Positions 1 through 6,113 of a DNA stretch of 6,645 nt are shown in pieces. The stretch lies in assembly GCA_029258815.1 (NCBI GenBank), contig JAPDJZ010000068.1, positions 1-6,645 of the forward strand, given 5' to 3'. The notes beneath the pieces were generated by a model that was not told where the DNA came from, did not search any database, and saw only the letters and a program-made list of their open reading frames with translations. Source of the DNA: an archaeon (GTDB lineage Archaea; Thermoproteota; Nitrososphaeria_A; Caldarchaeales; Wolframiiraptoraceae). Numbering within the stretch: the stretch's first letter is position 1; each line of letters starts with the position of its first letter. Made by a program: the position numbers and the translations under genes.

Positions 1-1
1 C

Positions 2-454
2 CCCGCCGAGAAGTGGCCGGAGGTGGTTGAGGACGCCTTCGCGATAATGCATGAAAACAACATAATCCCCGCGGCGACCCTGATCCTGGGGCTTCCCGAG
101 GAGACGCCGGAGGACGTCGTGAAGACCGCGGAGCTTCTGGATAGGCTCAAGCCCTACAGGAGCCTAATAGTCCCCATGTTCTTCGTGCCCATGGGCGTCC
201 TAAAGAACAAGGACTGGTTTACGGATGTCAAGGTTAGGGATGAGCACATCGAGGTTATGCGGAAATGCCTCTGGCACTCCGTAGAGTGGGCTGAGGAGAT
301 AATCGAGAAATTCTATCTGAGGAAGCCGCATCAAACCCCTCTAAGACTGCTCCTGAAGATGTTCCTGAATTACGTCAAAAGGCGGGCGAGGAGCGTCGAG
401 AAAGAGCTTGGTATGGCGCCTCTGGAGGCCGAGGCCGTGCAGGTCGCGCATTAG
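2..454 (+). CDS. Radical SAM protein, probably cobalamin-binding type, C-terminal part (5' truncated)
   Basis: The reading frame is open from base 2 to a TAG at 452-454, giving 150 residues with no stop at the left edge, so the gene begins outside the window; the GTG at 23 is an internal Val codon, not the start. The stretch ATLILGLPEETPEDV is the typical glycine-rich strand-turn late in a radical SAM barrel (usually GLPGET-E-DV), here with Glu in place of the second Gly. It is followed by a helix and the strand SLIVPMFFVPMG. The remainder is a basic helical tail (RKPHQ, KRRARS). The CxxxCxxC cluster motif and any B12-binding domain would lie upstream and cannot be seen. The overall look fits archaeal B12-binding radical SAM proteins of the COG1032 type, a group that includes the GDGT ring synthases GrsA/GrsB. 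Assignment to that subfamily is only a guess. The gene converges on lysW with a 6-bp gap. Confidence 0.75.
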   Translation, partial: PAEKWPEVVEDAFAIMHENNIIPAATLILGLPEETPEDVVKTAELLDRLKPYRSLIVPMFFVPMGVLKNKDWFTDVKVRDEHIEVMRKCLWHSVEWAEEIIEKFYLRKPHQTPLRLLLKMFLNYVKRRARSVEKELGMAPLEAEAVQVAH

Positions 455-460
455 CTTCCC

Positions 461-637
461 CTATTCTCCCCAGTCCTCGGAGACCTCCTCAGCCTGCTTA
501 AGCCTCATCTCCCCATTCTCATCGACCTCGAGCTCGAGCTGGGCTCCGCACTCCTCGTGCTCGAATAGCTCTCCCGGCAAAGCGTCGTCGGGAACCTCCA
601 TATCTCCCCCGCATATCGGGCACTTCAGGACGGGCAT
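461..637 (-). CDS. lysW: LysW amino-group carrier protein (58 aa)
   Basis: This 58-residue acidic protein is the carrier of the LysW-dependent lysine/arginine pathway. The gamma-carboxyl of its last residue, Glu58, forms an isopeptide bond with the alpha-amino group of glutamate or alpha-aminoadipate, and its acidic surface docks LysX/ArgX, LysZ and LysY. It begins MPVLKCPICGG and ends with the diagnostic SEDWGE tail. Zinc ligands are predicted to be Cys6, Cys9, His27 and Cys30 (CPIC and HEEC); His takes the place of a Cys found at that position in the Thermus protein. The segment PDDALPGELFEHEEC matches crenarchaeal LysW closely. The ATG at 637 is preceded by a purine-rich run with GGGGTG about 10 nt upstream. 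It lies 66 bp after lysZ in the same direction, with a possible promoter between them, so it may be expressed both with and separately from the enzymes. The assignment is secure despite the small size. Confidence 0.96.
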   Translation of the reverse strand: MPVLKCPICGGDMEVPDDALPGELFEHEECGAQLELEVDENGEMRLKQAEEVSEDWGE

Positions 638-676
638 CTCAGCCTACACCCCTTTCCCCTCCTAGGACTTCAGGGA

Positions 677-686
677 GAATAAAAGC
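677..686 (-). promoter_or_regulatory. Possible TATA element for lysW (alternatively the lysZ terminator T-tract)
   Basis: In the 66-bp lysZ-lysW gap the minus strand reads GCTTTTATTC, about 45 nt before the lysW ATG. Initiation about 25 nt downstream would give a leader of roughly 19 nt that still contains the purine-rich GGGGTG before the start codon. The same T-rich run could instead serve as an archaeal oligo-T terminator for the argX-lysY-lysZ transcript. Both roles would favour lysW being transcribed separately. Confidence 0.35.
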
Positions 687-703
687 ATTATTTCTACGAG
701 GAT

Positions 704-1522
704 TCAAGGCCTTATTCTCGTCCCGAGATCTTCTTCGAGAGCGGAGAGGGGGTTCTCGATTAAGCCTGAGGAGATTATCGCCTCTCCCACGCCGCCCTTC
801 ACGGCCTCAGCGCACATGATAAGCTTCCTATTCATCCCGACCCCGATCCTGGGCTTAAGCCCCTCCACTTCACCAACCCTTACCTCCTTGAGGATCTTTC
901 CATCAACTACCACGCCCTCGACGTCCGTTAGAATCAGCAGCGCCTCGGCCTTCAGGGCTTCGGCTATCCGAGCCGCGGCTTGATCGGCGTCGACGTTGAG
1001 AAGCTCATATTCGAGCCCCAGCGCTATCGGCGAGACTACGAGCATGAATCCTTCTTCGAGAAGCTTCTCCGCAAGCTCCGCGTTCACCTCCCTTATCCTC
1101 CCCGTATATCCCCCGGGGATCGCCCGCCTTCTCCCCCGCTCATCCACGATCACTATCCTCTTCTTGCGCTCGGCTTTGAGGAGGCCGCCGTCGGCGCCCG
1201 AGACCCCGATCGCCTTAACTCCATGGGACTGAAGCCTCGCGACTATCTCCTTATTCAGCTTCCCGGCCATAACCATGACGTAGACCTCGAGCTCCCGCTC
1301 ATCCGTATATCTGCTCCTAATTCCCTGAGGCGAGACGACGAACCGCGGCTCCATACCCATAGCCTTCTCAAACCTCGATACGATGTCTCCGCCGCCGTGG
1401 ACGAAGACGATCTTCAAGCCCCTCGAGTAGCCCTCGGCCAAGCTCCCGACTATGTTGTCGAGGTTTTTCTCGAGCGCCCTTCCCCCAGCCTTAACCACTA
1501 TCACGTCCGACACCACCCCCAT
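704..1522 (-). CDS. lysZ: [LysW]-glutamate/aminoadipate kinase LysZ
   Basis: This cytoplasmic amino acid kinase, of the N-acetylglutamate kinase fold, uses ATP to phosphorylate the side-chain carboxyl of glutamate or alpha-aminoadipate held on LysW. In the 272-residue form the visible motifs are VKAGGRAL (10-17), VHGGG (41-45), the RSRYTDERELEVYVM helix (69-83) that in LysZ/ArgB enzymes lines the substrate site, GVSGADG (106-112), NVDADQAAARIAEAL (176-190), LTDVEG (198-203) and GVGMNRKL (227-234). The ATG at 1522 directly follows the lysY stop (TAA ATG) with no Shine-Dalgarno sequence before it. An alternative GTG at 1504 has GGGGGTGGTG 6 nt upstream and would give the more usual N-terminus MIVVKAGG, so the true start may be 1504. 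Length matches the family. It is almost certainly co-transcribed with argX and lysY. Substrate choice follows the ligase, predicted to be glutamate. Confidence 0.95.
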   Translation of the reverse strand: MGVVSDVIVVKAGGRALEKNLDNIVGSLAEGYSRGLKIVFVHGGGDIVSRFEKAMGMEPRFVVSPQGIRSRYTDERELEVYVMVMAGKLNKEIVARLQSHGVKAIGVSGADGGLLKAERKKRIVIVDERGRRRAIPGGYTGRIREVNAELAEKLLEEGFMLVVSPIALGLEYELLNVDADQAAARIAEALKAEALLILTDVEGVVVDGKILKEVRVGEVEGLKPRIGVGMNRKLIMCAEAVKGGVGEAIISSGLIENPLSALEEDLGTRIRP

Positions 1523-2605
1523 TTAGGCGGGCTTAAGCGGAGGATACGTTAACCCCTCCCGCTCGTCGAATCCCATCATTATGTTGAACGATTGAACGGC
1601 TTGGCCGGCGGCGCCCTTCATCAGATTGTCTATGGCGGCCATGAACGCGGCTCTACCAACTCTCCCATCGTAGGCGAATCCGACGTCGGCGAAGTTGCTG
1701 CCTATAACGTATTTGGGATCCGGGTAGCCCACCGGAGGCCCCCTAACGATCCTTATGAAAGGCTCCTTACCGTAGATGAGCGCGTATGCTTTGATTATCT
1801 TCTTCTCGTCGACGCCCTCGAGAAGCCACGTATGAGATGTTGCCAGAGCTCCTCGAATTGAGCCTACGGCGTGGGGGACGAAGGCTATCTTCAAGCTTTT
1901 TCCGGCGAGCTTGGATAGCTCCTGCTCGACCTCGGCCACGTGTCTATGGCCCGACGCCTCGTAGGGTCTGATGACGTTCTCCCGCTCGGGGTGATGGGTT
2001 CCGGGCGCCGGCTTCCTCCCCGCCTCGCTGCTCCCAACCTTAACGTCTATCGCTATATGATCTAGGTCTATCAGCCCCTCCCTGATGGCTGGGATGAGGG
2101 ATAGTATGGCCGCGGTTGAGTTGCATCCCGGCGAGGCGATGAGCTTCGCTCGCGCTATCTCGCTTCTGTAAAGCTCCGGCATCCCGTAGACCGCTTTCTC
2201 GAGCAGATCCGGGTGGGGGTGCTCGAACCCATACCACCTGGCGTAGTCTTCGGGGTTCTTCAGCCTGTAATCCGGCCCGAGGTCTATTACCTTCAACCCG
2301 GATTCGAGGAGCTTTGGAACGTAGTTTATCGAGACTCCGGCTGGAAGGCTTAGGAAGACCGCGTCCGCCTTCGTGATCTTGTCGAGATCGACCTCGATGA
2401 ACCTCATCCCCTTGTAGATCGCTCGGAGGTGCGGGTGGACGTGGGTTATCGGCTTCCCGGCGTACTCCCTAGAGGTGGCCGCGGCGACTTCAACCTCCCG
2501 GTGAACTGCTAGGATTCTCAGGAGCTCTCCGCCGGTATAGCCGCTCGCGCCGATTATGGCAACCCTCACGCTCATCTCCTCAGACGCCTCCATGCCGTTC
2601 CCCAC
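1523..2605 (-). CDS. lysY: [LysW]-glutamyl/aminoadipyl phosphate reductase LysY (ArgC family)
   Basis: This NADPH-dependent reductase converts the LysW-bound acyl phosphate made by LysZ into the semialdehyde. In the 360-residue form the Rossmann motif IIGASGYTGGEL is at 17-28, the catalytic cysteine is Cys161 in SPGCNSTAAI, and GHRHVAEVEQ (219-228) and PHAVGSIRG (244-252) are conserved histidine-containing segments of the ArgC fold. The C-terminal GAAGQAVQSFN and MMGF are typical of LysY. The start is uncertain. A GTG at 2605 lies 12 bp past the argX stop and follows an AGGAGG, an ATG lies at 2593, and an ATG at 2575 gives MSVRVAIIGASGYTGG, the usual family N-terminus (350 aa). Family length favours 2575 and the ribosome binding site favours 2605. 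The tight spacing on both sides indicates an operon with argX and lysZ. No disrupted motif is seen. Confidence 0.95.
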   Translation of the reverse strand: MGNGMEASEEMSVRVAIIGASGYTGGELLRILAVHREVEVAAATSREYAGKPITHVHPHLRAIYKGMRFIEVDLDKITKADAVFLSLPAGVSINYVPKLLESGLKVIDLGPDYRLKNPEDYARWYGFEHPHPDLLEKAVYGMPELYRSEIARAKLIASPGCNSTAAILSLIPAIREGLIDLDHIAIDVKVGSSEAGRKPAPGTHHPERENVIRPYEASGHRHVAEVEQELSKLAGKSLKIAFVPHAVGSIRGALATSHTWLLEGVDEKKIIKAYALIYGKEPFIRIVRGPPVGYPDPKYVIGSNFADVGFAYDGRVGRAAFMAAIDNLMKGAAGQAVQSFNIMMGFDEREGLTYPPLKPA

Positions 2606-2617
2606 GCTTTAAGGAAT

Positions 2618-2626
2618 TCACCTCCT
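2618..2626 (-). promoter_or_regulatory. Shine-Dalgarno AGGAGGTGA overlapping the argX stop
   Basis: The last argX codons AGG AGG TGA form a near-perfect complement to archaeal 16S rRNA 3' end sequences. The spacing to the GTG at 2605 is about 13 nt, rather long, and it is longer still to the ATGs at 2593 and 2575. It ties lysY translation to the end of argX, as in translational coupling. Confidence 0.55.
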
Positions 2627-3460
2627 AAGAACCTCCTTAAGATATCTCGCGAGAATGCCGGGGACGTCTACCTCCGTCGCCTCCATGAACCCCTTAAACT
2701 CCGGGACGCCGTTAACCTCGTTCACGAGATATCTCCCATCCTCCTCGAACACGTCCACGCCGAGGAACTCTCCCCCGATCGCGGATGCGACCCTGATCGC
2801 GAGTTCCTCAAGCTCCTCGCACAGCTCGGCCCTCTCGACGACTCCACCGCGGGCGACGTTACTCCTCCAGTCGCCGTTCGTGGCGGTTCTCCGGATGGCG
2901 CCCAGAACCTCGCCGCCTAAAACGAGGATCCTCAGATCGCTGCATCCGGCCTTGACATATCGCTGGAGTATGTGAGTCTTAAGCGCTTGGCTTTGATAGA
3001 ACTGCCTATGCTCTATAACCGATCTAAGGGTTTTGGGGTTGTCGATTAGGGTTACGAGCCTGCCCCAGCTCCCGATCGGGGGCTTATCGATTAGGGGATA
3101 TCCTAGAAGCTCTCCGGCCCTCTCGGCCGCCTCCCCGTTCAAGGCCACGACGCTCTCCGGAAAATCTATTCCGGAAGACTTCAAAGCGCTCAGGGTTAGA
3201 ATCTTATCCCCGGAGATGAGGATGGCCTTGGAGCAGTTTATCGCCCTAGCGCCCGAGGCCTCCCTGACCGAGGCGGAGTAAGCCGCTCGAAGCATCGAGA
3301 TCGTCCTCACGAGCGAGATCTCCGCCGGCCTATCCCAGGTAAGCGGCTCATACTTGACGTTCGTTATCCTAAGCTCGAAACCCGCCCCCCTAAGAGCCTT
3401 TATGATAAGCTTCTCCTCGAGCCTCGGAACATCCAGCAGGAGCTCGACGCCGCCCACCAT
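2618..3460 (-). CDS. argX: Glutamate--[LysW] ligase ArgX (LysX/ArgX ATP-grasp family)
   Basis: This ATP-grasp ligase starts the pathway by joining the amino group of its amino acid to the C-terminal Glu of LysW. The ATG at 3460 gives 280 residues, the usual family length, with AGGAG 7 nt upstream and a TATA element at 3493-3502. The frame stays open to a TTG at 3511, but that start would lie upstream of the TATA element. Visible features are the N-terminal DVPRLEEKLIIKAL (10-23), SGDKILTL (83-90), the ATP-binding LIDKPPIGSWGRLV (123-136), DLRILVLGGE (175-184), WRSNVARGG (198-206) and the metal-binding VNEVN (246-250) followed by PEFKGFMEAT. The Gly-Phe at 257-258 is the motif reported for glutamate-specific ArgX; alpha-aminoadipate-specific LysX has Asn-Thr/Ser there, as in the Thermus enzyme (EFKNS). 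I therefore call it ArgX rather than LysX. A dual-specificity enzyme is possible. It is the first gene of the argX-lysY-lysZ unit. Confidence 0.88.
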   Translation of the reverse strand: MVGGVELLLDVPRLEEKLIIKALRGAGFELRITNVKYEPLTWDRPAEISLVRTISMLRAAYSASVREASGARAINCSKAILISGDKILTLSALKSSGIDFPESVVALNGEAAERAGELLGYPLIDKPPIGSWGRLVTLIDNPKTLRSVIEHRQFYQSQALKTHILQRYVKAGCSDLRILVLGGEVLGAIRRTATNGDWRSNVARGGVVERAELCEELEELAIRVASAIGGEFLGVDVFEEDGRYLVNEVNGVPEFKGFMEATEVDVPGILARYLKEVLRR

Positions 3461-3467
3461 CTCAAGA

Positions 3468-3472
3468 CTCCT
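3468..3472 (-). promoter_or_regulatory. Shine-Dalgarno AGGAG for argX
   Basis: The minus strand reads AGGAG followed by a 7-nt spacer and the ATG at 3460. Ideal spacing decides the start in favour of 3460 over the upstream TTG at 3511. Confidence 0.75.
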
Positions 3473-3492
3473 AAAACCGCCCCCCAGCCTGG

Positions 3493-3502
3493 CTATAAAA
3501 AC
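3493..3502 (-). promoter_or_regulatory. TATA element of the argX-lysY-lysZ unit
   Basis: The minus strand reads GTTTTTATAG. Initiation about 25 nt downstream would fall near 3473, just in front of the AGGAG and 13 nt before the argX ATG, a geometry common in archaea. A second T/A-rich element (GTTTTTAAGC, about 3517-3526) lies further upstream and is less well placed. Confidence 0.6.
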
Positions 3503-3617
3503 TTTATCCAAAGCCGCTTAAAAACGAGGATCAATAGAAAATGCGCCCAAATAACCGAAGATTCCTCATAGGAGGGGCCGGGCTTAAAAGGGCTCAAGGG
3601 GCGGTAAAGCGGGATCG

Positions 3618-3631
3618 GAGGGCGAGCCCTC
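3618..3631. repeat. Perfect 14-bp dyad GAGGGC-ga-GCCCTC in the divergent control region
   Basis: Two 6-base inverted arms separated by 2 bases lie 14 bp upstream of the rps26e TATA element and about 115 bp from the argX TATA. The symmetry and position would suit a dimeric regulator, or a short hairpin if transcribed. A chance dyad in GC-rich DNA is also possible. The rest of 3503-3645 holds A/T-rich CTTAAAAG-type elements but no gene I can support. Confidence 0.3.
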
Positions 3632-3645
3632 GAGCAGGGTTAAAA

Positions 3646-3655
3646 GATTTTATTA
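3646..3655 (+). promoter_or_regulatory. TATA element of rps26e
   Basis: GATTTTATTA, preceded by the A-rich GTTAAAA, which could act as a TFB-recognition element, lies about 33 nt (centre to start) before the rps26e ATG. Initiation would fall near 3675-3680, leaving almost no leader and no evident Shine-Dalgarno sequence. Confidence 0.55.
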
Positions 3656-3683
3656 GGAACCCGGATGAACTCGTAGCGGCGGC

Positions 3684-3968
3684 ATGCCGGTTAAGCGCAA
3701 ATCTAGAGGTAGGAGGAAGGGCGATAAAGGCTCTGAGGGGATGGTTCAGTGCGATAACTGCGGCGCCTTCGTTCCTAGGAGCAAGATCACCCGGGTTACG
3801 AGGAGGGTCTCGCTGGTTAGCGGCGACCTGGCTAGGGAGCTCAAGAAGCAGGGCGTCTACATCGCCGAGAGCGTCGTAACGAAGAACCTGTGCGTAAGCT
3901 GCGCGATCCACTACGGCGTTCTAAAGGTTAGGGCTAGAGACGAGAGGAAGAGATCGGCGGCGTTCTGA
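3684..3968 (+). CDS. rps26e: Small ribosomal subunit protein S26e
   Basis: This 94-residue protein of the 30S subunit is shared by eukaryotes and TACK-type archaea and sits near the 3' end of 16S rRNA at the mRNA exit. The basic N-terminus MPVKRKSRGRRKGDKG is followed by VQCDNCGAFVPRSK and, near the C-terminus, NLCVSCAIHYGVLKVRARDERKR, both hallmark S26e segments. Cys23, Cys26, Cys70 and Cys73 form two CxxC pairs that can hold one zinc ion. No other start fits the conserved N-terminus, and length is normal for archaea. It has its own promoter, is divergent from argX and is followed 76 bp later by htrA, which has a separate promoter. Confidence 0.96.
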   Translation: MPVKRKSRGRRKGDKGSEGMVQCDNCGAFVPRSKITRVTRRVSLVSGDLARELKKQGVYIAESVVTKNLCVSCAIHYGVLKVRARDERKRSAAF

Positions 3969-4010
3969 AGGCGAGCATGAGAGAACGGGCCCGCGGGAGC
4001 ACGGCCGAGA

Positions 4011-4020
4011 GTATTTATCT
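4011..4020 (+). promoter_or_regulatory. TATA element of htrA
   Basis: GTATTTATCT is centred about 29 nt before the htrA ATG, in the 76-bp gap after rps26e. No Shine-Dalgarno sequence precedes the ATG, and an in-frame TGA directly abuts it, so the message is predicted to be leaderless or nearly so. GC-rich palindromes (CGGGCCCG, CCCGCGGG) overlap just upstream at 3985-3997. Confidence 0.6.
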
Positions 4021-4044
4021 ACGGATTGAACGATATCACGTTGA

Positions 4045-5271
4045 ATGAAGGGACTTTACGTTCTAGCTGTAACCTCGCTTCTAATCTCCCTTCTGTCCCT
4101 GAGCGGGATCCTATTCATCTACTATCAAGTAAACGCTCTAAACCTTACGCTTGCGCAGGATAGAGAAAGGCTTAGGGAGCTTCACAACGCCGTTCTCAAG
4201 CTTCAGGACGAGCTTAGAACCCTTAGATCGAACGTCTCGCAGCAATCCTCCCAACAACAGGTCACGATTTATCGCAACTTAACCGCTCCGGAGCTGGTCT
4301 ACGAGAAGGTTAAGGACTCCGTAGTATTGATAAAGGCGACGACCCGCGTTAGAACCATTCTCGGAGAATACTACGCGTCGAGCCAGGGATCCGGATTCGT
4401 ATACGACTCGCTGGGCCACATAGTAACGAATTATCACGTGATCGAGGACGCCGTGGAGGTTGAGGTCTTCTTCCCGGATAGGAGCTCCTTCAAGGCTGAG
4501 ATAGTCGGCTCCGATCCCTATGCGGATCTGGCCGTGCTCGAGATAGATCCGGGTAATAAGACCTTGAAGCCGCTAATCCTAGGGAACTCGTCGAGCCTTA
4601 GGGTCGGGCAGCCCGTTATAGCCATAGGGAACCCGTATGGGTTCGCCGCGAGCTTAACCTCGGGAGTGATAAGCCAGCTTAAGAGGTGCATCCCCTCGCC
4701 CGAGGGGCGGCTGATCCCGAACGTCATCCAATTCGACGCGGCGGTGAATCCGGGAAGCAGCGGGGGCCCCCTCTTAGATTACTCCGGCAGGATCATCGGG
4801 GTTACGACGGCGATATACTCCGAGACCGGGGAGTTCGCCGGAATAGGCTTCGCCATACCCTCGAACACCGTCGCGAAGGTCGTCAGATCGATAATAGAGA
4901 CCGGAAGATATCAGCATCCCTGGATAGGCATAGCGGGGGTGGACGTTAACATGGAGATAGCCCGGATAATGGGGCTTCCGGAGGCCAGGGGATTCCTGAT
5001 AACCGAGGTCGCGGAGGGCAGCCCCGCCGAGAAGGCCGGTTTAAGGGCTGGAACAAAGCGGGTCTCCATACGGGTAGATGGAAGGGTTAGGGAGGTCAAG
5101 GTCGGCGGAGACGTGATACTCGCGGTAGATGAAGTGGAGATATTCGGGATAGCCGACCTCCTCGCATACCTCGAGGAGCATAAGCGCCCGGGAGACGCGA
5201 TAACCCTCTCGGTCTACCGCAACGGCGAGGTCGTAAAGGTGAACCTCACCCTAGGCGCGATACCTCCCTAG
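4045..5271 (+). CDS. htrA: HtrA/Deg-family serine protease, membrane-anchored, with PDZ domain
   Basis: This is a quality-control serine endoprotease/chaperone acting outside the cell membrane. The 408 residues comprise a short N-terminus with Lys2, one hydrophobic segment (about 4-27) acting as an uncleaved signal anchor, a heptad-like polar stretch (about 36-62) likely to form a coiled coil, a Gln/Ser-rich linker, a trypsin-like domain (about 82-285) and one PDZ domain (about 293-404). The catalytic triad is complete: His131 in TNYHVIE, Asp161 in YADLAVLEI and Ser239 in NPGSSGGPL. The PDZ domain has about 17 extra residues between GLRAG (332-336) and GGDVILAVD (354-362), a loop also seen in some other HtrA proteins. 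Six Asn-x-Ser/Thr sites (33, 63, 78, 171, 181, 400) could be glycosylated on the outer face. The start is fixed by the TGA directly before the ATG. It is transcribed from its own promoter and converges on the methyltransferase gene. Confidence 0.95.
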   Translation: MKGLYVLAVTSLLISLLSLSGILFIYYQVNALNLTLAQDRERLRELHNAVLKLQDELRTLRSNVSQQSSQQQVTIYRNLTAPELVYEKVKDSVVLIKATTRVRTILGEYYASSQGSGFVYDSLGHIVTNYHVIEDAVEVEVFFPDRSSFKAEIVGSDPYADLAVLEIDPGNKTLKPLILGNSSSLRVGQPVIAIGNPYGFAASLTSGVISQLKRCIPSPEGRLIPNVIQFDAAVNPGSSGGPLLDYSGRIIGVTTAIYSETGEFAGIGFAIPSNTVAKVVRSIIETGRYQHPWIGIAGVDVNMEIARIMGLPEARGFLITEVAEGSPAEKAGLRAGTKRVSIRVDGRVREVKVGGDVILAVDEVEIFGIADLLAYLEEHKRPGDAITLSVYRNGEVVKVNLTLGAIPP

Positions 5272-5352
5272 AGAATTCGATGGCATGCTGTATGATCGGG
5301 CCGGGCTGCTCGCTGTGAAAGATGCCAAGCTAGTGGCTAATCGCGTCGAGGC

Positions 5353-6091
5353 TCAGCCCTCCTTGACCCCCGTTATCAAGTAAACGACCCTTTTCTTGGG
5401 ATAGGTTAACGTTACCGGATGAAACCTGACGTCCCTCAACCCCATCCCCTCGAGCTTTCTCCTCAAATTCTCGTCTACACGCCACTTTATCCATCTATCA
5501 CTCTTAGGCTCGAGTAGGGCTAGGATTCCGCCCGGCTTCAAGACCCTTATCATCTCCTCGAACGCCCTATCCCTCTTCTTCTGGGGAATCGTGTGGATTA
5601 CGAGGCTCGCGACCACCTTATCGAAGTGGTTATCCGGATACGGTATGCTACATGCATCGCCCCTCCTGAACTCCACCCTATCCGAGACCCCTTCGAGCTC
5701 GGCGTTCCTGAGGGCGGTCTCCATGGAGGTTCCGCCCATGGCCGGGATCCAGAGATCTATTCCGACAGCCCTCCCACTCTTCATGGCCCTCGCGTAGCCT
5801 ATCGCGAGCAATCCCCCCGCCGGTCCCGACGTCCAACACGAGCTCCCCGTCGGCCGGCTTAACTATCCTCATGAACTCCTCCCTGATTCTGAGCCTCTCC
5901 TCCAGAAACCCTCCCCTCGCCCAGAGGTAGGCATTCCAGAAGAAGTAGGCCGCGGACGGCATCAGGGCGAGCATCAGCGGGCTTACCGCGAAGAATCCTA
6001 TGACCGAGGCGGCTAGGGCGATCGACCCGAATACGATATTCGATAATACGTGCCACGTGGGGTATCCGTAGTATGGCCTCCCCCCGCTCAC
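5353..6091 (-). CDS. Membrane-anchored class I SAM methyltransferase, frame broken by a 1-base insertion
   Basis: Two overlapping minus-strand frames together encode one methyltransferase. The upstream frame (GTG at 6091) reads through two hydrophobic segments (about residues 15-36 and 38-57) into the SAM motif VLDVGTGGG, then loses homology. The downstream frame, ending at 5353, continues with LLAIGYARAM and the rest of the Rossmann fold. Removing one C from the six-C run at 5813-5818 joins them into a 245-residue protein. In it, motif I is at 85-93, the acidic residue at the end of strand 2 is Asp112 (AVGIDLW), RRGDA is at 142-146, and FEEMIRVLKPGGILALLEP (177-195) is the typical UbiE/Methyltransf_11 post-motif. 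The substrate is unknown; the membrane hairpin suggests a lipid, quinone or other membrane substrate. The flanking sequence stays well conserved, so a sequencing or assembly error is likelier than decay. True pseudogene or programmed frameshifting remain possible. The GTG is preceded by a TATA-like element and no Shine-Dalgarno sequence. Confidence 0.85.
5813..5818. other. Six-C homopolymer at the methyltransferase frameshift
   Basis: On the coding strand the run is GGC GGG GGG ATT. With five G in the run it would read GGC GGG GGA TTG CTC GCG, giving the expected GGGLLA at the end of SAM motif I. The switch point between the two coherent frames lies here. Confidence 0.8.
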
Positions 6092-6113
6092 GCAAGCTAG
6101 AGGCGCTTCGCTA

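Noticed and set aside
408..665. 85-codon plus-strand open frame after the radical SAM gene
   Set aside because: It overlaps the radical SAM end and is antisense to lysW; the product is Ser/Pro-rich with no family features.
980..1552. 190-codon plus-strand open frame across lysZ
   Set aside because: It is antisense to lysZ, has low-complexity Arg/Pro-rich content and no recognisable domain, while lysZ on the other strand has every family motif. A shadow of GC-rich coding DNA.
3461..3511. Extended argX start at the TTG at 3511
   Set aside because: It would add 17 residues not seen in the family and place the TATA element inside the coding region; the ATG at 3460 has AGGAG at ideal spacing.
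3541..3911. Open frames on both strands over the argX-rps26e gap and rps26e (3541-3879 +, 3594-3911 -)
   Set aside because: Both run over the certain rps26e gene in other frames or on the other strand, and their products look like GC-rich noise.
5032..5130. Extra loop in the HtrA PDZ domain as a novel insertion
   Set aside because: Comparable basic/valine-rich inserts between GLRxG and GGDVI occur in other HtrA-family proteases, so it is normal family variation.
5272..5352. Terminator hairpin between the convergent htrA and methyltransferase genes
   Set aside because: Only a weak GCCA/TGGC pairing is present, with no T-tract on either strand; not enough to call a terminator.
5285..5383. 32-codon plus-strand frame starting MLYDRAGLLAVKDAKLV between htrA and the methyltransferase
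   Set aside because: The peptide looks protein-like, but it has no ribosome-binding site or promoter, overlaps the methyltransferase 3' end and matches no family I recognise.
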